Translations under genes and position numbers: made by a program | Origin: Cavia porcellus | Taxonomy: Eukaryota; Chordata; Mammalia; Rodentia; Caviidae | Assembly: GCF_034190915.1 (NCBI RefSeq) | Contig: NW_026947492.1 | Coordinates: forward strand, 14,514,001 to 14,578,000 | Direction of reading: 5' to 3' | Length of the DNA: 64,000 bases | In this document: positions 35,965 to 46,489 of the stretch, one piece after another | How the letters are laid out: every line of letters begins with the position of its first letter | Position numbering within the stretch: the first letter of the stretch is position 1 | Notes under the pieces: model-generated | The model's database searches: none | Seen by the model: only the letters and a program-made list of their open reading frames with translations | What the model was told of the DNA's origin: nothing

Positions 35965-36100
35965 GGAACCCTTGAACAAGTAGCAGCCTCTTCACTTTTA
36001 GCTTCATCATCTGTAAAATGGGACCACTACCCTCATAGTCATGTCTCAAGTATCAGAGGAGAGGATGGTGATGAAGAAGCTTTGCAAACACAGAGATGTG
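35965..36100 (+). mobile_element. MIR SINE fragment
   Basis: CCCTTGAACAAGTAGCAGCC, AGCTTCATCATCTGTAAAAT, GGGACCACTACCCTCATAGT match the MIR core in forward orientation. The 181-codon frame at 36041-36586 starts inside it. Confidence 0.65.
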
Positions 36101-36584
36101 GCTGCTAGAAAGCAGATCCCTGGTTTCCTGTGTTTTAGAGTGGGGGTGGGGCAGAACAGGAAACAGATCCTTCCCATTGCAGAGGAGCAGGGCCAAGTGG
36201 CCCCTCTGGTTAGTCCGGAGGGCTCTTGGAGGAGCAGTGAGGGAGGGGGGCAGTGGCAGACGGGAAATGTCCCCTCCTTCCTCCTGGACAGTCCCTGGCT
36301 GATCTGGGTGACTGCACAGGACAGGCTTTCCAGAGCCTCCCCAGTCAGGGCTGATCCTCCTGGGATCTGGGCCAAATTGGGGCCTCATGAGGTCCAGCTT
36401 TGCAGCCTGCAAAGGAGACACAGTGCCAGCAAGGTGTCCCTTAGAGCCCGGCCATGCACCTGGCCCTTTTCAGCAGCTCGAGACTCACCAGCACCAGCTT
36501 CCCTCCCAGCACCTCCCCTCCCCTTCCAGGCTTCCTGTTTTGAAACCAGCGATAAATGGAAAATGTGCTGCTGTTCTGACGGGT
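36101..36584. other. GC-rich single-copy DNA, no gene seen
   Basis: Overlapping frames on both strands (plus 181 codons; minus 109 and 122 codons) reflect high GC and few stops. No domain motif is recognisable, and CpG density is not that of an island. Confidence 0.4.
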
Positions 36585-37060
36585 GAGGCTGAGTGTGAGA
36601 ACGTGTGGGCTTGTGCTTTGTGAGTGACTGTGCGCACGCATGGATGTGCACACGCACGTGAGGGTTTGCGTGTGTGATGGCATGTGTCTACATACATGTG
36701 CAAGTGTGTACTGTATCTGCATATTGTGTGTGTGCCTGTGTGTGCCTGAGTGTGTGTTGTATGAATACCAGGCACATGTTATGTGCATTTAAGTACTGGG
36801 GTTGGCTGCATACAAGTATGATCACGCATGTGACTGCATGGGGCTGTACTGTATATTTGAGCCTTCCCGTATGTCTAGCTGTGTGTGCTTGTATATTGTG
36901 ACTGTGGTCATGTGTGCCTCTGTCCAAGAGTGCTTGTAAGTGTGGAATCAAGTGCATGTGGCTGTGCCGTGTGGTCATGTGCACCCTTGTATTGTGTGTG
37001 CAACCACATGTGTATCACTGTGTAATTCTGTGTGGCTGTTTGTGAGCGTAAGTGTGCACA
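36585..37060. repeat. degenerate TG-rich tract
   Basis: About 475 bp of interrupted (TG)n with recurring words such as GTGTGTGCCTGTGTG, GCACATGTTATGTGC and GTGCTTGTA. Antisense frames translate to repeated His-Thr-Gln text, a by-product of CACACA triplets and not a gene. Alternating purine-pyrimidine content would favour Z-DNA. Confidence 0.85.
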
Positions 37061-37779
37061 GCCTGGAGAAGGGCACCTGAGGCCAAGGGCTTGTCCCACA
37101 GGGCAGCTGACCTGGCTGGGGAGGGGTTAGGGTTAGGGCCCTGGCTGCCCTGTGGCACACAGAAGGAGCTGGGGTGGGTGTCTGCCACCTGGGCAGAGGC
37201 TGATGTGGCTCTTCCTGTTGGCCCTCAAAGGCTCCCTCTCAATTGGATGAAAGTCTTTGACTCCCAAGCTTTGAAATAGAGATAATTTCTTGCAGCTCCA
37301 AAAAACGGCATCCTGGGGAACAGATGACAGAAAAGAGCAGGCCCCGAGCTTCCTGACTGCAGGCCCGGCGGTGCTGCTGTGCGGCTGGTGTATCTCTCTC
37401 CCCCAGGACCCAGCTCGCAGGCGGCTGAATCCGGCGCACTCATTCAGCAGGACTCTGCAGGAGCTGGCTGTGTGCCGGGACTGTGGAAGCCACTGGGATT
37501 TGGCAAGGATCATAAAGAGTCTTTGACACCAGGTAGTCTGCAGTATGCTGTGGGGGACAGTCACAGTCCCACACGGAGAGTGAAAGTGTGCCAGGTGCTG
37601 TTGCTTTTGGATGAAAGAACGGATTTCTTTGAAAGCTCTTTCTGTAGACTTTTAGGTGAGACTGGCTTTTTCTGGTGATCAGTAGCGAGAAAACCATTAT
37701 CAAAATACCTTTTCTTCATTTACAAAGATAATATTACTCACTCACAGTTTTAGAAACGAAAGTTTCCCCTTACTGAGAA
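37061..37779. other. single-copy DNA with short TTAGGG-like text
   Basis: GGTTAGGGTTAGGGCC occurs at about 37125-37140, too short to call an interstitial telomere. Frames on both strands overlap without domains. Confidence 0.4.
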
Positions 37780-38090
37780 AATCTCCTCGTAAGCCTTTTC
37801 TCCACCCACCCCTTCGATCCCTGGCTTTGTTGCCTCGAGAAGCTTCACTCCCCCACATCACCTGCTGTTCCTTCTCCACGCCAGCCTGGATGGCAAAATT
37901 CCACTCATCCTCAAGGCCCAGCTCAAGTCCTGCCTCCTCGTCTTGGTGGCCCACATCTGCACCTGCAATGCTCAGGAGAGTGGGGACCACAGCCTCAGCA
38001 TAACGTGTGCCGTACTTGTTTTCTGCCTTAGTGGACCTCCTTGGAAGCTAAGTCAGGGCTATTGTGCTACATTTTCTAGAGTCTAGCACA
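37780..38090 (+). mobile_element. L2/CR1-like LINE fragment (tentative)
   Basis: CATCCTCAAGGCCCAGCTCA and AGTCCTGCCTCCTCGTCTTG resemble the pre-3' UTR text of L2/CR1 LINEs (-AGGTCTCAGCTCAAATGTCACCTCC-). Weak similarity only. Confidence 0.35.
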
Positions 38091-38127
38091 AGGCTTTGAT
38101 CTTCTTTGACTCTCAGCAGTAGTGGGC

Positions 38128-38573
38128 TGGATAGATGATGGTTAGATGGATGGATGGATGGATGGATGGATGGATGGATGGATGGATAGATGGATGGACA
38201 GATGATGCATGGATGGACGGATGGACGGATGGATGGATGGATGGACAGATGATGCATGAATGGATGGATGGACGGATGGACAGATGGATGGATGGATGGA
38301 TGGATGGATGGATAGATGGATGTACAGATGGATGCATGGATGGATGGATGGATGGATGGACAGATGGATGCATGGATGGATGGATGGATGGATGGATGGA
38401 CAGGTGGATGGATGGATGGATGGATGGATGGATGGATGGATGGATGGACAGGCGAGTGAATGGATGGATGGATGGATGCATGCATGCATGGATGGATGGA
38501 CAGATGGATGCATGCATGGATGGATGGGTGGATGGATGGATGGATGGATGGATGGATGGATGGATGGATGGTT
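38128..38573. repeat. TGGA tetranucleotide array, 445 bp
   Basis: An almost uninterrupted (TGGA)n array with variant units TAGA, TGGACAGA, TGGACGGA and TGCA(TGCA). Variant words recur, with GACAGATGATGCATG seen twice 47 bp apart and ACAGATGGATGCATGG twice 36 bp apart, so the array has higher-order units. Because stops are absent in several frames it yields long false ORFs of Met-Asp-Gly-Trp type on plus and Ser-Ile-His-Pro type on minus. Likely polymorphic in length. Confidence 0.97.
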
Positions 38574-39229
38574 AAGAGAATGTCCCTTTGCTCACCTTTA
38601 TGGAATGAATGAAAGATACACATTAAAGAGGTAGCAGGATGACATAAAGGATGAAATTTTAACAGTGACTAGTGATGAGTTGGGACTGCTTTTGCCTCTC
38701 TGTAAATGATCTGGAAAAGACAACTTCAGAGTGACACTTGTGCATCTGTGGGTGACACAGTATCTTTCGATGGTGAAGTTCAACCCCACTGTGGTAGGCG
38801 GGGGAGGATTTCCTAAGATGTGAGTGGGCAGAGACATGGAAGGCAGCTTCAGTGTAAGGCAGAAGCTGTCTGAGGTGTAAGATGGTGCCTGTCGGTGATT
38901 CACTTTGGCAGGAAAGAGCAAAGACCTGGGAGCCAATGCACCGAGCACCCACTAGGTTCTGAGCTTTGCCCTCAGGACTTGCTCCCCTGGAATGTCTGAG
39001 CTTCTGATGGAGGAGAAACATTCCAACAGAGTGGGGAAGGAGGATGCTGAAGGAGATGATTGGAGACATGATGGGCAAGAACTTATGGAATAATGCTGTG
39101 AAAGGCTGTGAGACCTCAGAAGGCAGCTACCCGCTCGTGGAGGTGGGACGGAGGGAGAGGGTTCGCTGTATCACACTATCTCATGCATCTTCGGGGCATT
39201 GATGGTGTTATCCCCTGAGTACTTTCCTC
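38574..39229. other. single-copy DNA, nothing recognised
   Basis: Antisense frames of 116 and 139 codons at 38598-39078 overlap without domains. Confidence 0.4.
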
Positions 39230-39610
39230 CAAGGACTTCCCAGTCTGTTGGGGAACACAGATAAGCAAAATGTGGGAGGGGTCAGAGGGAAGATTTGTGA
39301 TTTAAAAAAGAAATTTTGGAGGTTTTCTGCTAAGAAAGTAAAATCTTAGCCTTAAAGTGATGCTTTAATTTCATTTCATGAAACAGAAAAGCAAGGTGTG
39401 GATGGTACTAGCAGGAAGAGCAGAGTGAGCCCGGCAGAGGGATTGGGCAACTGTAGGGGCGTCTGTGGCTGAAGCTGATCACATGTTGGGGAGACAGCAG
39501 GAGAGGTAGCCAGGGATTCAGGAACCCTCTGGAGGACTTTTCAGCAAGGCAGTTGCACCATTGAGGCTAGTATTTTAGGAAGATTCTTTTGGCTTCTGTG
39601 GGGATAGTGT
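39230..39610 (-). mobile_element. L2 LINE, reverse
   Basis: GGGATTCAGGAACCCTCTGG, AGGACTTTTCAGCAAGGCAG and AAGATTCTTTTGGCTTCTGT follow reverse L2 text (-GAGGGTTTTGAGCAGAGGAG- through -GATCACTCTGGCTGCTG-). Confidence 0.55.
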
Positions 39611-39861
39611 TAATGTAAGATAACTATGCTCTAAAAGAAATAAGAAAATAGCTATTTCTGAGGCAAATATGAGTACCTGTGAACATGGATCCAAGCTACC
39701 CTGCCTGACATGTTCCAACATGGAATAGGTTACATGAAATTTATAGTAATCAAACAAGAGAAAGTCACCAACCAAGACATTATTAAATATACTACTGGAT
39801 GCATTAGGTAATCAAGTTACAGGAAAGCAGAGGAATACATAGGTTTTAGATGGTTCTATTG

Positions 39862-40042
39862 TTTTGTAGTATTGGGGACTGACCGCAGGGCCTTTGCACT
39901 GAGCTACATCTTCAGTCCTTTTATTATTTTTTGAGAGACAGGGTCTACTAAGTTTCCTGGGCTGGCCATGAACTTCCTGTCCTCCTTCCTCAGTCTCTCA
40001 GAGTGCTGGACTGACAAGAGTGTGCCACCCACAACTGGCTCC
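39862..40042 (-). mobile_element. B1-dID composite SINE, reverse
   Basis: Short reverse ID (GGGGACTGACCGCAGGGCCT, TTGCACTGAGCTACATCTTC), T-rich linker, then reverse B1 (GAGAGACAGGGTCTACTAAG, TCCTCCTTCCTCAGTCTCTC, AGAGTGCTGGACTGACAAGA). Confidence 0.85.
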
Positions 40043-40780
40043 AAGGGTTTTATCTATGAGTCATGAGGATATTAGGTCAGATACTGAGGTTGATAATCAA
40101 CGGCTATTACAAGGAGCTAAAGATAACCCACATGCCTTTTGCTTCTGATCTCTGACATCCCATCTCTCCACAAATGTGATGCCCTGGGCAGCCAAGTTCA
40201 AACAGACTGGAGGTTCTTGAGTATAGATGTAGCTTCTTAGGGAGAACTTCAGTCAACAATAAACTGGAAATTGGAGAATGAAAGGGAGGGTGAAGCTGGC
40301 AGTCAAAAGAACCGATAAAATCATCCAAGCAAGAGTGTATGCACTGGGAATATGAGGAATGAGTGTACGGGACCTGCAGCATTATCCAGTGAGGTTGGGA
40401 GTCGTCTTTCTCACTGAATACTGAACACCCTGAGAGGAGCACCCTGAGCTCAGTACTGATGAGCAACACCAGACGGGAGAGGAGAAAAGTGCCCCGAGCT
40501 CTGGGTCCTGAACTGAGCTCCAGCCCTCCCCACCCCTACTAGGACTGCTTCGAGAATTCAGTGAGGTAACCCGCTTTGTAAAGCTCTTCATGACAGCAAG
40601 CTGAGCACCTGCAGTGACCCAGGGTGGTTTAGGCACCTGCACATCATCAGATAAAAGCCAAAGCTGGAGACCTCCAGAGATGGGCACTGGGGGACCATAG
40701 GGTTGGGAAGTTTTCTTCACGGAGACACCAGGAGAGTATTAGAGGGGTTCAACTTGGAAAGGGCAAAGGGATGTTGCCTA
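40043..40780. other. single-copy DNA, nothing recognised
   Basis: Minus frames at 40107-40469 and 40382-40720 overlap each other and have no domains. Confidence 0.35.
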
Positions 40781-40784
40781 TGTG

Positions 40785-41000
40785 GAATGGGACAAATCAG
40801 ACTGCCTGGGTCCAAATCCTACATGCACAACTTAAGATCCATACATTATGGCCCTGGGCAAGCTACTTCCTCTACACCTCAGTTTCCTTATTTGTATAAG
40901 AGGGTTGACACTAATGTGCTGGTTGTGGTGAGTTTAGGTGGTGTAGTGGTGGCCTAATGGTTGCAAGGATTAGATGCTACAGTGCCGTAAAAGAGCACAA
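40785..41000 (+). mobile_element. MIR SINE, near full length
   Basis: AGACTGCCTGGGTCCAAATC, GGCCCTGGGCAAGCTACTTC, CTCAGTTTCCTTATTTGTAT, GGTTGCAAGGATTAGATGCT follow the MIR consensus from head to 3' part. Contains a short duplicated GTGGTG patch. Confidence 0.8.
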
Positions 41001-41185
41001 GATTTAAAATGAACACTTAATGAGCTATGAGATCATTCACTAGAAAGAAGATCTGCACACTCAATTCCCTGTCCTGCAAACCTGGGACTACTTTGTATTT
41101 GAAGAAATATATGCTGGCAAATAAAAAGTACAGCAGCCTCACACAGTGGCTTGAAACTGACGGACTCTATCTTTCCATTGAGATG

Positions 41186-41390
41186 GCAGCTCGGACTTGC
41201 AGTGCCAGCTGCTTGCAAGGCTGCAGCAGAAAGATTGCAAGTTCAAAGCCGGTCTGGGCAATGTAGTGAGACTCTGTCTCAGATATACATAGCTAAATGA
41301 ATAAAATGGGCTGGGAGTGTAGTCAGTGCTAGAGCGCTCGCCTCTAGGCTAGAGAGAGGCTCTGGGTTAGATCCACAGTGTGGAAAAAGA
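41186..41390 (+). mobile_element. B1 plus ID composite SINE, full-length ID half
   Basis: B1 part is diverged (CAGCAGAAAGATTGCAAGTT, GGTCTGGGCAATGTAGTGAG, ACTCTGTCTC). The ID part is longer than in the other composites: GGGCTGGGAGTGTAGTCAGT, GCTAGAGCGCTCGCCTCTAG, CTCTGGGTTAGATCC, so the middle of the tRNA-like body is retained. Possibly two separate insertions side by side. Confidence 0.7.
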
Positions 41391-41489
41391 TAAATCACCC
41401 CCCAAAGTCTAACACGGGCCATTCCAGGCTCATCCTGCAAACAAGCAGGAGGCTGGAGATGAGTAGCAGCTGCAGTTTCTGCCATTGTT

Positions 41490-41700
41490 TTAACTTATTT
41501 TTGTGGAAATAATCGAACATTCACAAAAGCAGAGAGGGGAGAATAATGAGGCCTGGGTATCATTTTCCAGCTTCTGTAATGATCAGCACGTGGCCCATCT
41601 TGCTTCCCGCCAGCCCCCCACTTTGGAGGGGGCACTCATTAACCCAGCTCCTGCAAGCAGCCACCCAGATCTGCTCCACATTTGCTCTTAGTGAAAACTG
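41490..41700 (+). mobile_element. L1M-type 3' UTR fragment
   Basis: CATTCACAAAAGCAGAGAGG, GGAGAATAATGAGGCCTGGG, TATCATTTTCCAGCTTCTGT, AGCACGTGGCCCATCTTGCT follow the old L1 3' UTR order (-AAAAGTAGAGAGAATAGTATAATGAACCC- through -GGCCAATCTTGTTTC-). Confidence 0.6.
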
Positions 41701-41867
41701 AGAGTGGCCTGTTATGTATCATTTCACCTCCGTTTGGCTTTTTCACTGGGCTAAATAAGCTAAGTCTATGCAAGTTATTATCATCAAGCATTTCTTGACA
41801 TTTTTATCTTTTTGAGTATTCTCTGAATACTTCCTTTTCCTCTCCACCCACAGATTTTGATCCCGGG

Positions 41868-41882
41868 GCGGGGGGGGGGGGA
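41868..41882. repeat. G homopolymer run
   Basis: CGGGGCGGGGGGGGGGGG followed by ATAAAAAG; likely length-variable. Confidence 0.85.
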
Positions 41883-42289
41883 TAAAAAGAACCACGTGAA
41901 ATGTCAATCCAAGAATAACAGTGACACGAGGCTAAATGCAAGGCCCAGTATCGTATCCCCACCCAGGGAGGTGCTCTAAGCAGCCCCAAATCATGTTCTG
42001 GTCCCTGGATCTCTTTCCTGCACCAGGGCATAATAAGGATTTGCCACTTAGCGAGACTCTGGGCCATCGGTGAGGAAGAGGAGGGAAGGGGAACCCTGGA
42101 CTTCGGCTGTGTTCACAGGAAGACAGTCTTCATGCCTAACACAGTCTGCACTTGCCTACCCCCCTTATACATGGCACTGTGTTTATTGTCACTGAGAGAG
42201 GAAGAGCCTTCTGCTAACACATCGGAAAGTGCTCAGGTCATATCCCTTGTGGCTTTCTCTGTCTCCAGCAACCCTCCCCTGAGATACAG

Positions 42290-42555
42290 CTGAATCATGT
42301 ACCGTGTGTCTCTAGCTGCTGTGAGGCTGGCAGCCTGGATTGCAGTTATTGCAAATGACTAATCTCCAAACTGAATTCCCGAACGGAACTGCTTCTATGG
42401 ATGCCATAATTACATGTAGCAGATGATTATTATGCATTTGCTGTCTGCAAAGCACCTCATGTATTGGGAACACTTGCTCAAAGCCTGGGAAATAATTACA
42501 ACAGCTTGCATTTGCATTTTGCTTTACATTTTAAATCTAGACTATTAATGGAGAG
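42290..42555. promoter_or_regulatory. candidate conserved non-coding element
   Basis: Repeat-free AT-rich block with clustered homeodomain-like cores (ATAATTACATG near 42405, GAAATAATTACAAC near 42489, CTATTAATGG near 42542) and a perfect octamer ATTTGCAT at 42510-42517. No coding pattern. Conservation is inferred from motif density only. Confidence 0.3.
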
Positions 42556-42737
42556 GTTTTGATTTCCTTGCAAAGACTGAGCCCACTGAACTACATCCAC
42601 AACCACCCCCCACCCCGTTTTTAAATTTTGAAGCAGAGTCTTGCTAAATTGCTCAGGCTAGACTTTAATTTTGCAATTTTTCTGTCCTAGACTCCTGGAT
42701 AACTGCACTTACAGGCATGTGGTATTGTGGCCAGCTA
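42555..42737 (-). mobile_element. B1-dID composite SINE, reverse, old
   Basis: CACTGAACTACATCCACAAC (short reverse ID), C/T-rich linker, then GAAGCAGAGTCTTGCTAAAT, TGCTCAGGCTAGACTTTAAT, CTTACAGGCATGTGGTATTG (reverse B1). More decayed than most copies. Confidence 0.7.
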
Positions 42738-42784
42738 AGTTTTGCTGAGTATCTGTGTGCACCAGATGCAAAATTTCTAAGCAG

Positions 42785-43060
42785 CACTGTGTGTTTTGCC
42801 ATCCTCTGTTGTCAGACAAGAAACTGAGGTAGGCTGTGGTTAGCAGATTGTCCAAGGGCAGCGCATATCTAGTGAGTACTCAAGTGAGGTCCTTTGGTTT
42901 GATTACTCCACTGATAGGCTTGTAAGTTAACCATCATTAGCCTATTTCTACAAATGAGATGCCTAAGGAGGGTTTCCTTTAAATAGCACTCAGTAAAGAG
43001 CAGAGCCAAGGCTCAAAGTGAAATCCTCTGGCCCCATATTCAGTGTGTTTATTAGTATGA
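42785..43060 (-). mobile_element. MIR SINE remnants, reverse
   Basis: Two neighbouring reverse MIR-like stretches: GACAAGAAACTGAGGTAGGC with TTGTCCAAGGGCAGCGC, and CTATTTCTACAAATGAGATG with AAAGAGCAGAGCCAAGGCTC. Either two insertions or one duplicated region. Confidence 0.55.
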
Positions 43061-43354
43061 CCCTGTCCCGCAGTTAGGGCTCCCGGGGCTAACTCAGGCT
43101 CGCCAGGGCCTGATGTCCCTTGCTGAAATGGGTCCCTTTCTTCTTTCCTTCTGGCATATTCCTCAGGCTGGTTGGCAGAGCAAAGTACTTTCTACACTCA
43201 CAGGTACAGTGTACCCTCATCTGTATCCATAGAATGTTCTTTGCTTTTGATCTAAATCTTCTCTTAGCCCAAGTTATCTGTGCTACAGGCACTTGGTTAA
43301 TGATAGCACCATTCCCAAGATAAGTGGTCAAACCCACTCATCTTAATCCTTTTT

Positions 43355-43463
43355 TAAAAATACTGTCTCATTGTATAGCCCAGGCTGGCCTTGAACTCCT
43401 GATCCTCTTGCCTCAGTACCACTGAAGTGCCGCAACTACAGACCTGCACCACCATGCTCAGCT
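43355..43463 (-). mobile_element. B1 SINE, reverse
   Basis: TACTGTCTCATTGTATAGCC, CAGGCTGGCCTTGAACTCCT, GATCCTCTTGCCTCAGTACC, CCTGCACCACCATGCTCAGC, preceded by a T run. Confidence 0.85.
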
Positions 43464-44790
43464 TCCATCCATGCTTTTAGAGAAAAAGCAAAAGGATTCT
43501 TCCTCAAGGATGCCTTTGAAATGCTGCTGGAGGAGATGAGGCTGCATCCTTTGCCGAATCCTGCCCCTGATGGCCATCTAGGTTCTGTATTTGCAGTGTC
43601 CACTCTCAAAGAGTCCTACAATTCACCCTGAGGGCTTCATGAGAGCTACATGAATTGCTTGCATTTTCAGAGCTCGGTCCAAGTTCTTCCTGTGTTGTCT
43701 TAGGGGATCTGGGGACAAGTCACTTATACACAGTCCCTGTGCCCCACCAATAAGATTCAGTGCTCACCCGCTTGTCATCCTCTTCGGAAGGTTGGAGAAA
43801 CATAGCTGTGCGCTTTCATATCTCAGGGAGTAAAGGACAAAAACTCCTTTTATCACCAGTGTCACGGATGAAGACACATAAGCAGGGACAGTGTGATGAC
43901 TGAGGCAGAGCTGAACACACATCAGTATTTTAGTGCCCGGCAAGGGGATAAGTACCTGCAGGTAAACCGAAGAGCTGTACAAGGAGCCAGGGTTTGAGCT
44001 ACGCTGCGCACAGAGCTTCCTGCCTCTCACTGACTGGGAAAACCGCCTCATCTTCCTCAGTGCTTGGCCAAGGCCAAAGAGCTTTAAGTTACACGCGGCA
44101 GCATCATTGCATTGTAATCCTAGGAATTAGGAATTATGTCACTCTGGATGAGGAAGCTGGGTCCCCAGAAAGTGGAGTCCCCGGTTCCCTTGCTGTGAGG
44201 AGCAGCTCCCCTCTGCACTCAGCACAGCCCTGGGGCCTGAGAAGCAGTGAGAGGTGTCCAGTTGCGCTCTGAGCCTCCAGCCTCAGTCCATGAGCTCATT
44301 CCAGACGGAGGCCGGTTTTGTCTGGTCTGGGAGATGCTGGCAGCCTGCTCTCTGTTGGCTTTCAGGCCACCAACAAAGCCCACCTCCTGGCTCCAGCGTG
44401 CCCTATAATTAGGTGTTTGATTGGGCGATCTGTTTACACTTGGCCAGAGCTGTTGTGCTGGCTGAGGCCTCACATGGGCAGTGGTGCTGGGCTCCAGTGC
44501 TGCCCTCTTTGGGAAGATGGTGTTCACTAGCAAGAGGAAGAAGTCTAGGTGGCACAGCCAAGCCTTCTACAGTGGATGGGAAGCCTGGGCACGGCTTTGT
44601 GGGTGACCTAGGCTGATAATCTGTTCCCTGTTTCTCTGGAATGCCATTTTCAATAAACACCACCACCACTCCATCTTAGACCCATCAGCCTTAGACCCAT
44701 CACCCCAGTGAGTGAAGCCTTTAGATGAGGTCGCATTATCAGTTCCACTTACAGGACGAACCCACCCTACTCCATCCTTAGGTTCCTATA
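43464..44790. other. single-copy DNA, no gene seen
   Basis: No repeat recognised. CTATAATTAGGTGTTTGATTG near 44402-44422 is an isolated AT-rich motif patch. Frames at 44219-44669 on both strands lack domains. Confidence 0.4.
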
Positions 44791-44796
44791 AGGTAC

Positions 44797-45181
44797 TGTC
44801 TTAGTTTATTTTCTTTTGCTGTAACAGAAAACTGGAGACCAGATCATTTATGGGGAAGAGAGATATATTTAATTCATAGTTCTGGAGGCTGGGACTCCCA
44901 GGAGAATGGTACCAGCATCTGCTCAACATCTGGTGAGGATCTTGTGGTGCATCACGCATGGGAGAGGGTACCACATAGTGAGACAGAGTAAGCCTGCCAG
45001 CTTGAGGATCTGTTCGCCTTCTCATAAAGTCACTAATGCCATCACAGGAGCTCTATGCTCATGACCTCCTCTAGTTTTAATCACCTTCCAAAGACCTTGT
45101 GTCTAAATACCATTGGCATAAGGATTTGGAGATTAAGTTTCCAACATATGGACTTGGGCAGAGCATAGTCAAACCATAGCA
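44797..45181 (-). mobile_element. MaLR/MLT1-type LTR, reverse
   Basis: Plus-strand text opens TGTCTTAGTTTATTTTCTTT, TGCTGTAACAGAAAACTGGA. It continues GGAGGCTGGGACTCCCAGG, GAGCTCTATGCTCATGACCT, CACCTTCCAAAGACCTTGTG and ends CATATGGACTTGGGCAGAG then CCATAGCA. This is the reverse complement of an ERVL-MaLR LTR with TG...CA ends. No internal retroviral genes adjoin it. Confidence 0.8.
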
Positions 45182-45750
45182 AGCACCAAGCACTGCCCAA
45201 GAACAAGTCCTCTCTTTGAGTGTTGTCCAACATTGTGTGGGAGATAAGACACACAGCACAGAGACCAAACCTAGATGGGAGAACATGTTCTTACATTCAA
45301 AGAAAGACGAGGCTGAGAACCCCAGGGGTACTGAGGCTGGGAGTACAGAGGGTAAACTCAAGGGGATGGGTGCAATCTGGGGAGGTGGAAGGAGGAAAGG
45401 TATGTTGGAGCACAGAGCAGGAATACGGTTCCTTACTGCAGGAAAAGCTACTTGGTCATCACAAAAGAGGAGCTTCCTCATCATGTGGGGCATGTGACAG
45501 TGTTAGGTCTGAGCAAGAGGCTGGTCCTGAGCTCAGAAGCAGGAAGGAGGCATTTCACTCCCTGAGGTACAAAGGCACGGGTAAGAGAGGTGCTGTGTCC
45601 CAGGAGGTGGCTAAGCAAGGATGCCACGACAGGAAAATGGTGGGAAGAGGTAGCAAAGTATGCTCAGAGACTGCGGCAGTGGCACTTCAGAGCAACTTGA
45701 AGGCAAGGTCAGAAACACAGGCATCCAGTCCTCGGTAGTTTCCCAACTGC
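45182..45750. other. single-copy DNA, nothing recognised
   Basis: A 172-codon plus frame (45220-45738) is overlapped by plus and minus frames of similar size. No domain is recognisable and the text is purine-rich, so I treat it as chance. Confidence 0.4.
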
Positions 45751-45754
45751 TTTC

Positions 45755-45875
45755 TGTTATGTTACCTCATGTGATTCATACAACTTCCTTGAGGGTAGTG
45801 GAGAGCAGAATTTCCCACTCTGCAGCTGACAAGACTGAGACTCAAAGAAACATAATTGATTCACTTCTGTTTCCC
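45755..45875 (-). mobile_element. MIR SINE, reverse
   Basis: CTCATGTGATTCATACAACT, CCCACTCTGCAGCTGACAAG, ACTGAGACTCAAAGAAACAT fit reverse MIR 3' to core. Confidence 0.6.
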
Positions 45876-46061
45876 CTTCAGATTGGAATCTGCTCTAGAG
45901 CCTTCTGTGGGTCTTCTCTGACCCAGCTGTGTAGCACTTGCAGTATATTTGACTGACTCTTCTTTTATTATTTTATTTTTGCATCTCCTTTATCATCTAG
46001 CTTAAGGAAGTACCAGCGGAGGCTCAAAACCTCAGATAATGAATACTAGAACAAGGCTGAG

Positions 46062-46164
46062 CTGCCGGGGATTTAGCTCAGTGGCTCAAGTGTTTGCCTG
46101 CCTGGTAAACGCAGGGTCGTGAGTTTGATCTCTGGTACCACCAACAAAAAAAAAAAAAAAAAAA
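46062..46164 (+). mobile_element. ID SINE, A-tailed, with target duplication
   Basis: Full tRNA-like monomer: GCCGGGGATTTAGCTCAGTG (A box region), GCCTGCCTGGTAAACGCAGG (anticodon arm), GTGAGTTTGATCTCTGGTAC (B box region), then a 20-odd A tail. Flanking AAGGCTGAG at 46053-46061 and 46165-46173 is a 9-bp target duplication. A young, otherwise intact copy with an internal pol III promoter. Confidence 0.9.
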
Positions 46165-46202
46165 AAGGCTGAGTTTCTTGGGAGAAATCTGCTGTGTAGT
46201 TT

Positions 46203-46250
46203 TGTGTGTGTGTGTTTGTGTGTGTGCATGTGTGCGTGTGCATGCATGTG
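46203..46250. repeat. TG dinucleotide repeat
   Basis: Imperfect (TG)n with GCATGTGTGCGTGTGCATGC variants, directly before the reverse SINE at 46252. Confidence 0.9.
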
Positions 46251-46251
46251 C

Positions 46252-46425
46252 ACTATGAGAGGAACCATAGCCTTCACACTGAGCTACATCCTCAGCTCCT
46301 CTACCACTTTTTGAGACAGAGGATTGCTAAGCTATTTAGCTGCCTAAACTAGGCTCAAACTTGTGTCCCTCCTGCTTCAGGTCCTCAGAGTGCCGGATTG
46401 CAGGCATCTACCACTATACCTGAAT
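46252..46425 (-). mobile_element. B1-dID composite SINE, reverse
   Basis: GAGAGGAACCATAGCCTTCA, CACTGAGCTACATCCTCAGC (short reverse ID), then GAGACAGAGGATTGCTAAGC, TCCTCAGAGTGCCGGATTGC, GGCATCTACCACTATACCTG (reverse B1). Confidence 0.8.
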
Positions 46426-46489
46426 TCGTTCTGAATATATTTGCTACTACAGTATTCTCTGTCCTATCTGACCTGCCTAGCCGTGAATT

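Noticed and set aside
36041..36586. 181-codon plus-strand frame with an ATG
   Set aside because: It starts inside a MIR, lies in GC-rich DNA with few stops on either strand, and has no domain; a chance frame.
36441..36984. Minus-strand frames rich in His-Thr-Gln repeats
   Set aside because: They come from reading the TG-rich tract as CACACA triplets; no gene structure.
37120..37142. Interstitial telomeric repeat
   Set aside because: Only about two and a half TTAGGG units; within chance expectation for 64 kb.
37370..37440. CpG island or promoter
   Set aside because: Only a handful of CpGs over about 70 bp, with no GC-box cluster or TATA-like arrangement.
38048..38634. Long frames of Met-Asp-Gly-Trp (plus) and Ser-Ile-His-Pro (minus) repeats
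   Set aside because: Pure by-product of the TGGA tetranucleotide array, open on both strands at once.
45220..45738. 172-codon plus-strand frame
   Set aside because: Overlapped by another plus frame and a minus frame of similar length, purine-rich, no motif; not supported as a gene.
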